DNA of 64,000 nt, taken from NCBI GenBank assembly GCA_020633315.1, contig JACKDV010000006.1, forward strand, positions 289,893 through 353,892, written 5' to 3'. Origin of the DNA: Myxococcales bacterium. Lineage in GTDB: Bacteria > Myxococcota_A > Polyangia > Nannocystales > Nannocystaceae. Position numbers and translations under genes: made by a program. Numbering within the stretch: position 1 is the stretch's first letter; every line of letters starts with the position of its first letter. Shown here piece by piece: positions 15,371 through 27,017 of the stretch. Below the pieces are notes generated by a model. The model did no database searches. It saw only the letters and a list, made by a program, of their open reading frames with translations, and was not told the origin of the DNA.

Positions 15371-16570
15371 CTACCCGGCGCGCAGCAGGCCCAGCACCCG
15401 CAGCGCCTCGTCCACGGCGCGCTCGCGCTTGCTCGCGGGCAGCTCGAGATCGGGGGCGATGCCCACCCCGTCGATCACGCGGTCGCTGGGCGAGAAGTAG
15501 CGCGCGATCGTCAGCTTGAGCACCGAGCCGTCGGGCATGCCCATGATCTCCTGCACGGTGCCCTTGCCGTAGCTGCGCTCGCCGATGCTCTGCGCCCGCC
15601 CGTTGTCGCGCAGCGCCGCCGTGAGCAGCTCGGCCGCGGAGGCGGTGTGGCGATCCTGCAGGACCGCCAGCGGCGTGGTGGTGTCGGTGCCGGCCTCGTG
15701 CGCCCGCTCCTCCCGCAGGATCCGCCCGCCCCGGCCCCGCGTGCGGGTGAGGATGCCGTCGGCCACGAACAGGTCGGCCACCACCAGCGCCTCGTCGACC
15801 TCGCCCCCCGGGTTGCCGCGAAGATCGAGGATCACCCCGGCCAGGCCGTCGGCCCCCGCGGCGCGGCGCAGCCGGGCCAGCTCCTTCTTCACGCCCTGCC
15901 CCACGCCGCGCCGGAACACCCGCACCCGCACCAGCGCGGCCCGGGTGGCGGCACCGCGGCCGTCGGTCACGTCGACCAGCTCGCCGACCACCAGGCGCTG
16001 CTCGCCGGCGCCGAGGGTGAGGTCGATGCGCTCGGGCTCGGCCGTGCCCTTGCGCTGGGCGAGCAGGGCCACCTCGCTGCCGATCTCTCCGGTGAGCCTG
16101 GCCTCGGCCTGCACCTGGCTGAGCAGCCGCCCCACCTCGGTGCCGTCGATCTCGAGGATGTGATCGCCGGGGACGAGGCCGACCCCGTCCGCGGGCGAGC
16201 CGGGCAGCACGCCGAGCACCTCGAGCACCCGATCGCCGCCGCCCGGCAGCGCGTGCAGGTGTACGGTGAGCCCGGTGGTCCCGTCCTTGGGCTGGTCGCG
16301 CAGGGCCTTGCGCTCGGCCGCGGTGAGGAAGTGGCTGTAGCCGTCGAGACCGGCCACGATGTGCTTGAGGGCATCGGCAAGCAGGGCCGATCCGTCCACC
16401 GGCTCCACATAGCGATCGAGCACGGCGTCGAGGGCCTGGTGGAAGGACTCGCGATCGAAGCGAGCGCCGCCGGCCTCGGCCGTCGGCGCGCCACGGCCCG
16501 CGAGCACGGCCACCAGCCCCGCGGCCATGGCCCCGCACGCGAAACCGCTCCACCAGGCGCGCTTCCTCAC
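15371..16570 (-). CDS. C-terminal processing (S41) peptidase with PDZ domain
   Basis: 399 residues from a GTG. An N-terminal hydrophobic signal/anchor (GFACGAMAAGLVAVLAG) is followed by a helical region, a PDZ domain (VLPGSPADGVGLVPGDHILE, residues ~140-175) and the S41 core: VILDLRGNPGG, nucleophile Ser in HTASAAELL, and general-base Lys in SYGKGTVQ. This is the classic CtpA/Prc Ser-Lys dyad. Periplasmic protein processing or turnover is likely. It is divergent from the frameshifted gene at 16612. The frame stays open upstream to about 16690 but without homology. Confidence 0.9.
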   Translation of the reverse strand: MRKRAWWSGFACGAMAAGLVAVLAGRGAPTAEAGGARFDRESFHQALDAVLDRYVEPVDGSALLADALKHIVAGLDGYSHFLTAAERKALRDQPKDGTTGLTVHLHALPGGGDRVLEVLGVLPGSPADGVGLVPGDHILEIDGTEVGRLLSQVQAEARLTGEIGSEVALLAQRKGTAEPERIDLTLGAGEQRLVVGELVDVTDGRGAATRAALVRVRVFRRGVGQGVKKELARLRRAAGADGLAGVILDLRGNPGGEVDEALVVADLFVADGILTRTRGRGGRILREERAHEAGTDTTTPLAVLQDRHTASAAELLTAALRDNGRAQSIGERSYGKGTVQEIMGMPDGSVLKLTIARYFSPSDRVIDGVGIAPDLELPASKRERAVDEALRVLGLLRAG

Positions 16571-16611
16571 GGTTGCTATCGTGACGGACGAAGCGGTCGG
16601 GGTCCAGCCAC

Positions 16612-17179
16612 GTGGCGCTCGGTCGCAGCCACGGCCACCGCACGACGGCCAGGCAAACGACGCTCGACGCCGAACCGAGCGCAGGGCCACCGCCCGCGCC
16701 GTCGTCGCGCCAGCCCTGGAGCGGCTTCGTGTTCCGCGACGCGGCCTACCCCACCCCGGGCTCGGGCATGCAGGCCGACGTGCAGGCGGTGTCGGCCGGA
16801 GCGATCGACACCGCGCGGGTCGCCTCGCTGCCCGCCGAGGCGTGGATGGTCTCGGCCTACACCCTGGACTGGAAGGCCGCGTGGGACATGGAGAGCGCGG
16901 TCACCCTGCGCGACGTGGCGCTCGATGCCTACGCGGTGGGCGTGGGCCGCAGCGGCCCCGAGGTGAAGGCAGCCGTCGAGGCCTTCCTCGAGGAGAACGC
17001 GGGGCTCTACGGCAAGGACACGACGATGGCGCTGATGCACCTGCCCGGCTCGCAGGGCCTGGCCGTGGACCGCTGGACGATCGAGCCCCGTGGCCAAGGC
17101 GGAGATCGCCAGGACGGCCGACCCGGTGATGGTGCTCAGCCAGAGCATGATCGACCAGCTCCGCGCCATGGGGAGCTGA
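16612..17179 (+). pseudogene. Hypothetical gene interrupted by a single-base frameshift
   Basis: From the GTG at 16612 the product runs about 159 sensible residues (including GSGMQADVQAVSAGAIDTAR and AFLEENAGLYGKDTTMALM), then becomes unnatural, Arg/Pro/Gly-rich. Dropping one C from the CCCC run at 17086-17089 restores a continuous frame ending in VAKAEIARTADPVMVL and IDQLRAMGS, stopping at TGA 17177-17179 (about 188 residues in all). Either a true frameshift or a sequencing/assembly error in a homopolymer. The family is not recognised; no signal peptide. The N-terminal ~35 residues are low-complexity, so the true start may be later. Confidence 0.65.
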
Positions 17180-17326
17180 GGGAGCCGGCCTGGGGGCCGC
17201 CGCTCGCGCGCCGCCGAGCGGGCGCGGGGTAGGGGCGGGTCCGTGCTTGATCTCGCGCGGTGCCCCGCTCGACACTGGGCGGGTCGCGCCTGCGCGCGGC
17301 GCAGAGCCACGCCGAGGCGCCCGTCC

Positions 17327-18430
17327 ATGAAAGCTCGAGACCTCTGCCCCACCTGCGGCACCGCGCTGGGACCCCTGCACGACAAGGACACGCTGCGACG
17401 CTGCTCGTCGTGCGCCCGGGTCAATCCACGGGGCTTCTACTACTGCGGCTACTGTGCCGCGCCCATGGAGACCACCGCCCACCGGGCCGAGCTGGCCGAG
17501 GTGGCGGCGCCGCCCGGCGGCTGGCCCAGCCTGGCGCGCGAGCTGGTGGAGGTGCGCTTCTTCATCGACCGCGGCGAGCTCGAGGAGGCCTTCGAGCGCA
17601 TCGCGATCCTGCGCGAGCGCTACCCGGGGCACCCCGAGCTCGCGGAGCTGCAGCGCGGCCCCGGCGAGGGTCGCCCGCGTCCCGACACCCAGGTCAACCG
17701 CGTGGTGGACTCGGTGCTCTCGAGCTCGTCGTCGCTGGGCGATGCGATGCCGCGCCGCGCTGCACCGCAGTGGAAGGCGCCGAGCGCCGACGCCGAGGTG
17801 AGCGAGGACGGCCGCACCCGCGCCCACGAGGTGGTCCGCCCGGTCAAGGACGGCAAGCACCCGGTGGTGCGCAAGCGAGTGGCTCGCCCCGGCCAGGAGC
17901 AGCGCGCGGGCTCGTTCCCCTCGGTGTCCGAGCGCAGGGCCACGTCCACCGACGTGGGAGCGCCGGTGCCCGGCCCCGCCAAGGCCCGGCCCCGCGCCAA
18001 GACCGATCGCCACGCCGGGGTGGCGCCGATCCCCAGGCCCGGCGAGACCCCGGCCCAGCGAGCGCTGGCGTCGCTGTCGCAGCCCGAGGCTCCCGAGATC
18101 CGCGACGAGAGCTCCGCCTCGATCGAGATCGAGATCTCGTCGCCGCTCGACCTCTCGCCGGGGATGACCGTGGCCGTGCCCACCCTGCAGCCGCCGGCGC
18201 CCTTCCACGAGACCGGCGAGGGCGAGGACGACGAGGCGCAGCCCAAGCGCGCTCGCAACGGCGTCCGCAAGCGATCGCTCAAGGCCCGCAAGCGCTCGGG
18301 CGTGCAGCCGCCGGTGCCGGCCGCTCCCGAGGGTCCCAAGGAGCCCGAGCCCGAGCCCCGACGTCGGGTTCGAGGCTACCGCTTCGGCTCGCACGTGCTC
18401 GGACGCCTGGGCGGCAAGGACAAGGGCTAG
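17327..18430 (+). CDS. Zinc-ribbon protein with long disordered tail
   Basis: 367 residues from the ATG at 17327; the frame is open upstream but the zinc ribbon begins here. Residues 6-46 hold three Cys pairs: CPTC, CSSC and CGYC, a double zinc-ribbon-like arrangement. A short helical pair follows (ELVEVRFFIDRGELEEAFER, TPR-like). From about residue 110 to the end the chain is Pro/Ala/Arg/Glu-rich and probably disordered, ending in a basic tail. Seventy bp upstream of a Ser/Thr kinase gene on the same strand, so it may be an adaptor or substrate. Function unknown. Confidence 0.75.
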   Translation: MKARDLCPTCGTALGPLHDKDTLRRCSSCARVNPRGFYYCGYCAAPMETTAHRAELAEVAAPPGGWPSLARELVEVRFFIDRGELEEAFERIAILRERYPGHPELAELQRGPGEGRPRPDTQVNRVVDSVLSSSSSLGDAMPRRAAPQWKAPSADAEVSEDGRTRAHEVVRPVKDGKHPVVRKRVARPGQEQRAGSFPSVSERRATSTDVGAPVPGPAKARPRAKTDRHAGVAPIPRPGETPAQRALASLSQPEAPEIRDESSASIEIEISSPLDLSPGMTVAVPTLQPPAPFHETGEGEDDEAQPKRARNGVRKRSLKARKRSGVQPPVPAAPEGPKEPEPEPRRRVRGYRFGSHVLGRLGGKDKG

Positions 18431-18500
18431 CAGAGCGCAGCGACGAGCCGCGCCCCGCGGGCGCCGGGTCGCGGGCGCTATCATCTCGTGGCGCCGTCGC

Positions 18501-21527
<3,027 letters not shown>

Positions 21528-21536
21528 GCCCCGTGC

Positions 21537-21559
21537 GGCCTGCCTGTGGGCCCCAGGCC
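21537..21559. terminator. Hairpin between convergent genes
   Basis: GGCCTG and CAGGCC pair across an 11-nt loop, 10 bp after the kinase stop and 24 bp before the stop of the minus-strand gene. Modest stem; possible shared terminator. Confidence 0.35.
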
Positions 21560-21583
21560 GAGCCGGGACGCCGAGCCCCGTGC

Positions 21584-22198
21584 TCACGCCGCGCGACGGC
21601 GACGGCGACGGCGGGCGATGCCGAGGGCGAGCGGCGGCAGCAGCAGCCACGGCGCGCGCCCGTGGGGCTCCACGGCGCAGGTGGTGGTGGGCGCGGAGCT
21701 CTGCACCGGGGCCTCGGGGGCCATCACCGGCTCGGGCTCGGGCGGGGCGCAGAGGCGGTCGAGCTGCTCGTAGCAGGAGTCCTCGAGCGCGTCGGCATCG
21801 AGACCCTCGAGCGTGCTCACCAGGTCCTCCTCCTCGCTGCCGTCGGCGCAGGTGCACAGCACCTCGCCCTCGTCGTTCACCTCGCAGCCGCCGAGGTCGG
21901 GCTCCTCGCACTCGGCCTCCTGCTTGCCCCACGAGCCGCAGGTCTGTGACCACGCCTCCCAGCAGGCATCCATCAGCTCGTCGTCGCTGGACATCGGCAG
22001 CTCGGGGTCCTGCAGCTCGTGCTCTCCATCGAGGCACTGGCAGGTGATCCGACCCGTGTCCTTCTTGGCCGTGCAGTAGCTGCCCTCGGGGTGCTCGCAC
22101 ACGGCCTGGCGCGCGGCCTTCGCGACCGAGGGGGCTCCTAGGGCAAAAGTGCTGAAGACAGCAGCAACACCCATCACAGCGGCGATCACTCGGCTCAT
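21584..22198 (-). CDS. Secreted Cys-containing protein with MYXO-CTERM-like tail
   Basis: 204 residues from the ATG at 22198, which has a good Shine-Dalgarno upstream (GGGGAGAGGA, 9 nt). A Sec signal (VIAAVMGVAAVFSTFALGAPSVA) is followed by an acidic, Cys-rich domain of about 125 residues with paired Cys (CEHPEGSYC, CQCLDG, CTCADG). The end is a Cys (TTTCAVEP), a hydrophobic stretch APWLLLPPLALGIA and a run of Arg, resembling the MYXO-CTERM surface-sorting signal (Cys, helix, basic tail). Probably exported and then anchored or processed at the surface. Domain function unknown. Confidence 0.75.
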   Translation of the reverse strand: MSRVIAAVMGVAAVFSTFALGAPSVAKAARQAVCEHPEGSYCTAKKDTGRITCQCLDGEHELQDPELPMSSDDELMDACWEAWSQTCGSWGKQEAECEEPDLGGCEVNDEGEVLCTCADGSEEEDLVSTLEGLDADALEDSCYEQLDRLCAPPEPEPVMAPEAPVQSSAPTTTCAVEPHGRAPWLLLPPLALGIARRRRRRRAA

Positions 22199-22450
22199 CG
22201 AAGTCCTCTCCCCTGCCTGCGGGGTAAGACACCGCATCACAGGGCCTTACCGGGTCCGGGTGAAAGAAAGGTGGGAGGGGCCAACATCGCGGCACGGCGA
22301 GGACCACGCAGATCCTCGGGCGCGAAGGCCATGGGGTGGGTGGGGATCGGCCGAGAATTTGCTCGGCTCGGCCCGGCATGCCACCGGTGATCGTCGGCCA
22401 CGCTGCCGGAAATTTGGTCGACGCGAGCTCGGCGTCCGATCCTCGGCCCG

Positions 22451-22774
22451 GTGTCCTCCCTGCTGCGTCCCCTGATCAGCCTCGCGTTCCTGATCGGCAT
22501 GCTGTGGATCGCCTTCTCGGTGAAGCTCGGCGACCGGACCTTCGCCGAGCACGTCGACCGGATCAGCGAGACCCCCGAGGCCCGCGAGCTGCTCGATGGC
22601 ACGCGCGCGACCGTCAACCCGGTGCTGCAGGAGGCGACCGACCGCATGCTCGGCGAGCACATCGAGGCGCCCACCAAGCGTGAGCCGACCGAGCCGACCC
22701 ACGCGGCCACGAGCCCGCCACGACCCTCGTCCCGGGCGTCCACGGCCGACCGCGTCAAGCTGCCCGGGCGCTGA
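22451..22774 (+). CDS. Small single-pass membrane protein
   Basis: 107 residues from a GTG. One N-terminal transmembrane helix (PLISLAFLIGMLWIAFSV), then an amphipathic, charged segment (TFAEHVDRISETPEARELLD) and a Pro/Thr/Ser-rich tail. No family recognised. It lies in a region with diverging neighbours: upstream is the secreted Cys protein on the opposite strand, downstream the TonB-dependent receptor-like gene 78 bp away. Confidence 0.6.
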   Translation: MSSLLRPLISLAFLIGMLWIAFSVKLGDRTFAEHVDRISETPEARELLDGTRATVNPVLQEATDRMLGEHIEAPTKREPTEPTHAATSPPRPSSRASTADRVKLPGR

Positions 22775-22838
22775 GCGGCCACGAGCCGGCCTCCACGGCA
22801 GGGCGAGGCCGCCGACCCGGATGGGCCACGGAAGACGG

Positions 22839-22844
22839 TATGCT
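22839..22844 (+). promoter_or_regulatory. -10 element for the TonB-dependent receptor-like gene
   Basis: TATGCT, 8 nt before the GTG at 22853; no Shine-Dalgarno. Confidence 0.5.
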
Positions 22845-22852
22845 CGCGCGCA

Positions 22853-25594
22853 GTGCTCCTTGCGGCCGCAGTGCTGGTGCTCGCAGGCCTGTTGGGTCGG
22901 AGCCCCGAGGCCGAGCGAGCCGAGACGGAGACCGGGACGAGCGAGCCGGGTGCGACGCCGCAGGCCGCCGAGCCCGAGCCCACCGAGCCGGGTGGAACGC
23001 CGAAGCCCGACGAGCCCGCCGAGCCCAACGGGCCGAGTGGGACGCCCGAGCCCGAGCCCGCCGAGCCCGAGCCCACCGATACCGACGAGGGTTCTCCCGA
23101 CGAGCCCGAGCCCGAAGCCGAGGATGCTGAGCCTCCGACCGAGCCGACCGCAGGGGAGCCGGACACCACCGAGCCCGACGCGGAGGACGAGGCCTCCGAG
23201 GACGACGACGACTCCGAGGACGACGAGTGGGAGCCCGACCCCGCCACCGCGGCGCGCCTGCGGGGTCGGGTGCTCACCTTCGGCGAGCGGCAGCCCCTCG
23301 CCGACGCCCGCATCGTGTTCCTCGACGGCCGCCCCTCGCTGCCGATGGGTCCCGGCGGCACCTTCTCGGTGATGCTGCCCCCCGGCCGCCACGAGCTCAT
23401 CGTGCGCGCCCCGGCGCACAAGGACCTGCAGGCCGCGGTCGAGCTGCAGCCCCGGCAGGATCTCGAGATCGAGCTGCGCCTCGACTCCGCGCTCGACTCG
23501 GACACCTACCGCACGGTGGTGAAGGCCGAGCGCCAGGTGGCGGTGTCGAGCACCACCCTGCGCGACGACGAGATCCACAAGATGGCGGGCAGCCGCGGCG
23601 ATCCCCTGCGGGTGATCAACAGCCTGCCCGGCGTGGGCCAGCTCGCGGGCTTCCTGCCCTACGTGGTCGTGCGCGGCGCGGCCCCGGGCAACACCGGCTA
23701 CTACCTCGACGGCGCCCGCGTCCCGATCCTCTTCCACGTGGCCATCGGGCCCTCGGTGATCCACCCCTACTTCATCGACTCGGTCGACTTCTATCCCAGC
23801 GGCGCGCCGGTCCGCCTGGGTCGCTACACCAGCGGCATCATCGAGGCCCGCACCCGCCCCGCCCGGCGCGACCGGGTGCACGGCGACGTGGACATCCGCA
23901 TCACCGACGCGGGCGGCCTGCTGGAGATCCCCTTCGACCGCCGCAAGCTCGACCCCGACTGCAAGGACCCCACCCGGCGCGAGCGCAAGGCGGCCAAGGC
24001 CGCCAAGGACGAGGCCGCGGCCAAGCGCCGCTGCGAGCGTCAGCCCGCCCGCGGGGCGCTCACCGTGGCCGGGCGCTACAGCTACACGGCGGGCGTGCTG
24101 TCGCTGGTGCAGTCCCAGGCCCGCATCGCCTACTGGGACTACCAGGCCCGCATCGACCACAGCCTGGGCGCCAACCTCGACTTCACCGCCTTCGCCTTCG
24201 GCAGCTACGACGACCTGGGCACCAAGGAGATCGTCGACGACTTCGGCGAGACCCAGCCCGCGCAGACCTTCGTGCGCTTCCAGTTCCACCGCATCGACAA
24301 CCGCCTGCGCCAGCGGCTGCGCGGCGGGGGCCAGGCCGTGTACGCGGTGGTGCTGGGGCTCGACCAGACCGGCGCGGGCGGGGACGAGGGCGTGGGCACC
24401 GACGAGTGGCGCATCGCCCCGCGCATCGACTTCCGCATGCCGGTGAGCGACGCGCTGGCCGTGGGCTTCGGCCTCGACCAGGAGGTGCAGATGTTCCGCC
24501 TCCCCGACCTCGACCCCGACTCGATCACCGAGGACATCGGCTTCCTGTTCAGCGAGCGCAACGTCTCGGTCACCGCGGGCTACCTCGAGCTGCTGTGGAA
24601 GAAGGCCGGCTTCGAGGCGCGGCCGGGCATCCGCGCCGACTTCTACGTGCAGAGCGGCCACAGCCCCTACCTGCCGCGCGCCCGCGGGGTGACCTACGCC
24701 ACCGGGGTGGACCCGCGCCTGCTCATGCGCGAGCAGGTGGGCCCGCGGCTGACCCTCAAGCAGACCGTGGGCATGTACCACCAGCCGCCCAGCTTCCCGA
24801 TCCCCATCCCGGGCATCGAGAGCTTCGGCTTCGAGCGCGGCCTGCAGCGCAACACCCAGGGCTCGTTCGGCTACGAGCTACAGCTCTTCGACGAGCGCGT
24901 GCTGCTGCAGCAGGACGCCTACCTCGGCCGCCTGAGCAACCTGCAGGACTACGAGCTGGCCGCGGCCAGCGAGGAGGAGCCGCTCGACGAGCTCGAGGAC
25001 GTGATCAACCAGGTGACCGGCTGGGCCTACGGCCTGGAGACCCTGCTCAAGCTCGACCCGCGGCTGCGCACCTTCGGCTGGATCGCCTACACCCTGTCGC
25101 GCTCGACCCGTGACTTCCCGGTGGGCGGCTCGGCCAACTCCAACTGGGACCAGCGCCACATCCTCAACCTGGTGCTCGGCTACAAGATCAGCCAGAAGTG
25201 GTACTTCAGCGGGCGCATGCACTACCACACGGGGCGCCCCTGGACCGCGCCCGTGGGCGACCAGTCGCAGATCGACGCGCTGCGGCTCAACCGCAACAAT
25301 GCCCGGCTGCCGCCGTTCTTCCAGCTCGACCTCCGCATCGAGCGGATCTGGCGGTGGCCCGACTGGCAGCTCCACGCGGTGCTCGACGTGGCCAACAGCA
25401 CCTACTCCAACGAGGTGTTCCTGTGCACGCCCGACACCGGTGACGGCGGCAACCCCATCGACGACGTGCCGGCGCTGCAGCAGCGCCAGGGACAGCTCGC
25501 GGCCCAGGTCGCGGGCACGCGGGGCATCGCCCGCTGCACGGCCCAGGGCTTCCGCTACGTGATCCCCTCGGTGGGCCTGCGCGCGCGCTGGTAG
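22853..25594 (+). CDS. TonB-dependent receptor-like outer-membrane protein
   Basis: 913 residues from a GTG. A hydrophobic signal (LLAAAVLVLAGLLG) is followed by about 110 residues of Glu/Pro/Thr/Asp-rich low-complexity linker. Then comes a carboxypeptidase-regulatory-like beta domain (VLTFGERQPLADARIVFLDG, ~140-215). A plug-like domain follows (TLRDDEIHKMAGSRGDPLRV, LPYVVVRGAAPGNTGYYLDG), then a long beta-barrel-like region with alternating aromatic strands to the C-terminus (VIPSVGLRARW, terminal Trp). Architecture matches SusC/TonB-like receptors of myxobacteria; ligand unknown. The acidic Pro-rich linker before the plug is unusual. Confidence 0.82.
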   Translation: MLLAAAVLVLAGLLGRSPEAERAETETGTSEPGATPQAAEPEPTEPGGTPKPDEPAEPNGPSGTPEPEPAEPEPTDTDEGSPDEPEPEAEDAEPPTEPTAGEPDTTEPDAEDEASEDDDDSEDDEWEPDPATAARLRGRVLTFGERQPLADARIVFLDGRPSLPMGPGGTFSVMLPPGRHELIVRAPAHKDLQAAVELQPRQDLEIELRLDSALDSDTYRTVVKAERQVAVSSTTLRDDEIHKMAGSRGDPLRVINSLPGVGQLAGFLPYVVVRGAAPGNTGYYLDGARVPILFHVAIGPSVIHPYFIDSVDFYPSGAPVRLGRYTSGIIEARTRPARRDRVHGDVDIRITDAGGLLEIPFDRRKLDPDCKDPTRRERKAAKAAKDEAAAKRRCERQPARGALTVAGRYSYTAGVLSLVQSQARIAYWDYQARIDHSLGANLDFTAFAFGSYDDLGTKEIVDDFGETQPAQTFVRFQFHRIDNRLRQRLRGGGQAVYAVVLGLDQTGAGGDEGVGTDEWRIAPRIDFRMPVSDALAVGFGLDQEVQMFRLPDLDPDSITEDIGFLFSERNVSVTAGYLELLWKKAGFEARPGIRADFYVQSGHSPYLPRARGVTYATGVDPRLLMREQVGPRLTLKQTVGMYHQPPSFPIPIPGIESFGFERGLQRNTQGSFGYELQLFDERVLLQQDAYLGRLSNLQDYELAAASEEEPLDELEDVINQVTGWAYGLETLLKLDPRLRTFGWIAYTLSRSTRDFPVGGSANSNWDQRHILNLVLGYKISQKWYFSGRMHYHTGRPWTAPVGDQSQIDALRLNRNNARLPPFFQLDLRIERIWRWPDWQLHAVLDVANSTYSNEVFLCTPDTGDGGNPIDDVPALQQRQGQLAAQVAGTRGIARCTAQGFRYVIPSVGLRARW

Positions 25595-25600
25595 CCGGGC

Positions 25601-25626
25601 GCCCCGGGCCGTGCTCGACCCGGGGC
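25601..25626. terminator. Bidirectional hairpin terminator
   Basis: GCCCCGGG and CCCGGGGC form an 8-bp GC stem with a 10-nt loop, located 6 bp after the receptor stop and 14 bp before the stop of the convergent lipoprotein gene. Confidence 0.6.
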
Positions 25627-25640
25627 GAGGGCGGCTGCGA

Positions 25641-26795
25641 CTACGAGTCCCAGAAGGTGTCGCGGTCGAGCACGATCACCAGCCGCGCGTCGCGGTACAT
25701 CAGCACCACGGCGTCGTGGAAGATGTGGCAGTTGGGGCAGGGGACCTCCTCGCTCGCCGTGCCCACGTCGAACGAGGCGCCGCTCAGGCCGAGGTCGTCG
25801 GCCACGTCGACGAGCAGGGTCTGGGCGCCCGCGGACATCGGCGGCAGCACGTCGCTGGCCTCGCGCTCGAGGTAGGGCCACGAGTACTCGATGGGAGCGG
25901 AGACGAGCACCTGCTCCATCGTGTCGCCGAGCAGGGTGGGGGTCATGCCCGGCGCGTACTCGTACACCCGCAGGAAGTAGCTGTTGTCGGGGCTGCTCGC
26001 GTCGAGGGCCGCCACCGCGGCCGCCCAGCTCGCGGCGACGGCGGGGTCGGGCACGTGCTCGCCGAGCACGGGCTCCACGTCGTAGAGCGCGTCGCACTCG
26101 GGGGCCACCCACGAGGCGAGGCCGGCCACGCCCAGCTCGCAGATCGCGTCCGAGCCCACCACGCACAGCTGGCCGTGGTGGCCGAGCAGGGGATCGAGGT
26201 AGCCGGGCAGGCCCGCGTCGGCGAAGTAGCTCGCCGAGGGGTAGGTGGCGTCGCTGGCCTCGAGGCAGCTCGGGCGCAGGTCGGCCGAGAAGGGCGCCTG
26301 GCCGAAGCCCCCGGGGCCCGGCACGGGCGTCGCCGCGTCCTCCACGAAGCGCAGGCACTGCTCGATCGATCCCGCGAGCGCGGGCTCGCAGGTGGGCGCG
26401 GGCAGGGCCCCGGGCACGTAGCCCTCGGTCATCGCGTAGCTCTGGATCCGCCAGATGTTGGCGGGGCCCATCCAGTACAGCGAGTCGAGCTCGGCGATGC
26501 TGTCGACGTAGTCGTCGTCGGCCGTGCCGAGCAGCTCGTCGGCGCCCGCTCGGTGCGCGATGATGCTGGTGGCCGAGCGGCGATCGAGCGCCACGTCGAC
26601 GTCGAGCGCGTCGAAGTCGAGCTCGTTGGCCACGCGCAGCATGCCGTAGGCCAGCGGCGTGTCCTCGTCGGGCGGCAGCGGATAGGTCGCGCGATCGTCG
26701 AGCGGAAGGTCGAGCTCGTCCTCGAGCTCGGCGCCACAGCCGACGGCGATCGAGGAGAGCAGGCAGGCGAAGGTGAGGGAGGCTTGGTATCGCAT
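25641..26795 (-). CDS. Lipoprotein with helix-hairpin-helix-like motif and CxxCH
   Basis: 384 residues from the ATG at 26795. The signal ends LLSSIAVGC (lipobox Cys near 19). A region around residues 75-115 (GTADDDYVDSIAELDSLYWM, then GPANIWRIQSYA) resembles the HhH-type 'DSIAELDxVxxVGPxxxxxLxxYA' motif seen in secreted myxobacterial proteins. The C-terminal region carries CPNCHIFHDAVVLMYRDAR near 355, a CxxCH motif that could bind haem or metal. No catalytic family recognised. It faces the TonB-dependent receptor-like gene tail to tail across a hairpin. Confidence 0.7.
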   Translation of the reverse strand: MRYQASLTFACLLSSIAVGCGAELEDELDLPLDDRATYPLPPDEDTPLAYGMLRVANELDFDALDVDVALDRRSATSIIAHRAGADELLGTADDDYVDSIAELDSLYWMGPANIWRIQSYAMTEGYVPGALPAPTCEPALAGSIEQCLRFVEDAATPVPGPGGFGQAPFSADLRPSCLEASDATYPSASYFADAGLPGYLDPLLGHHGQLCVVGSDAICELGVAGLASWVAPECDALYDVEPVLGEHVPDPAVAASWAAAVAALDASSPDNSYFLRVYEYAPGMTPTLLGDTMEQVLVSAPIEYSWPYLEREASDVLPPMSAGAQTLLVDVADDLGLSGASFDVGTASEEVPCPNCHIFHDAVVLMYRDARLVIVLDRDTFWDS

Positions 26796-27017
26796 TGGAG
26801 ATGCTCGGTTCTCTCGGGCCACGGACCGGCCGGGGTGACGCGCATCGAGGGCCACCCCACACCGCCCGGCGGCCCTTGGTCTGACCCGCCGATCGACCTC
26901 CTTCAAGGTCGACCCGACGTGAGGTCCCCTTCTGGGTGAAGCCGCGCCTTGGCTCGGGTATCGTGATCGAGCCTTGGAACACCGCGTCGGCCCGCCCGTG
27001 CGTAGGAGATCGATCGC

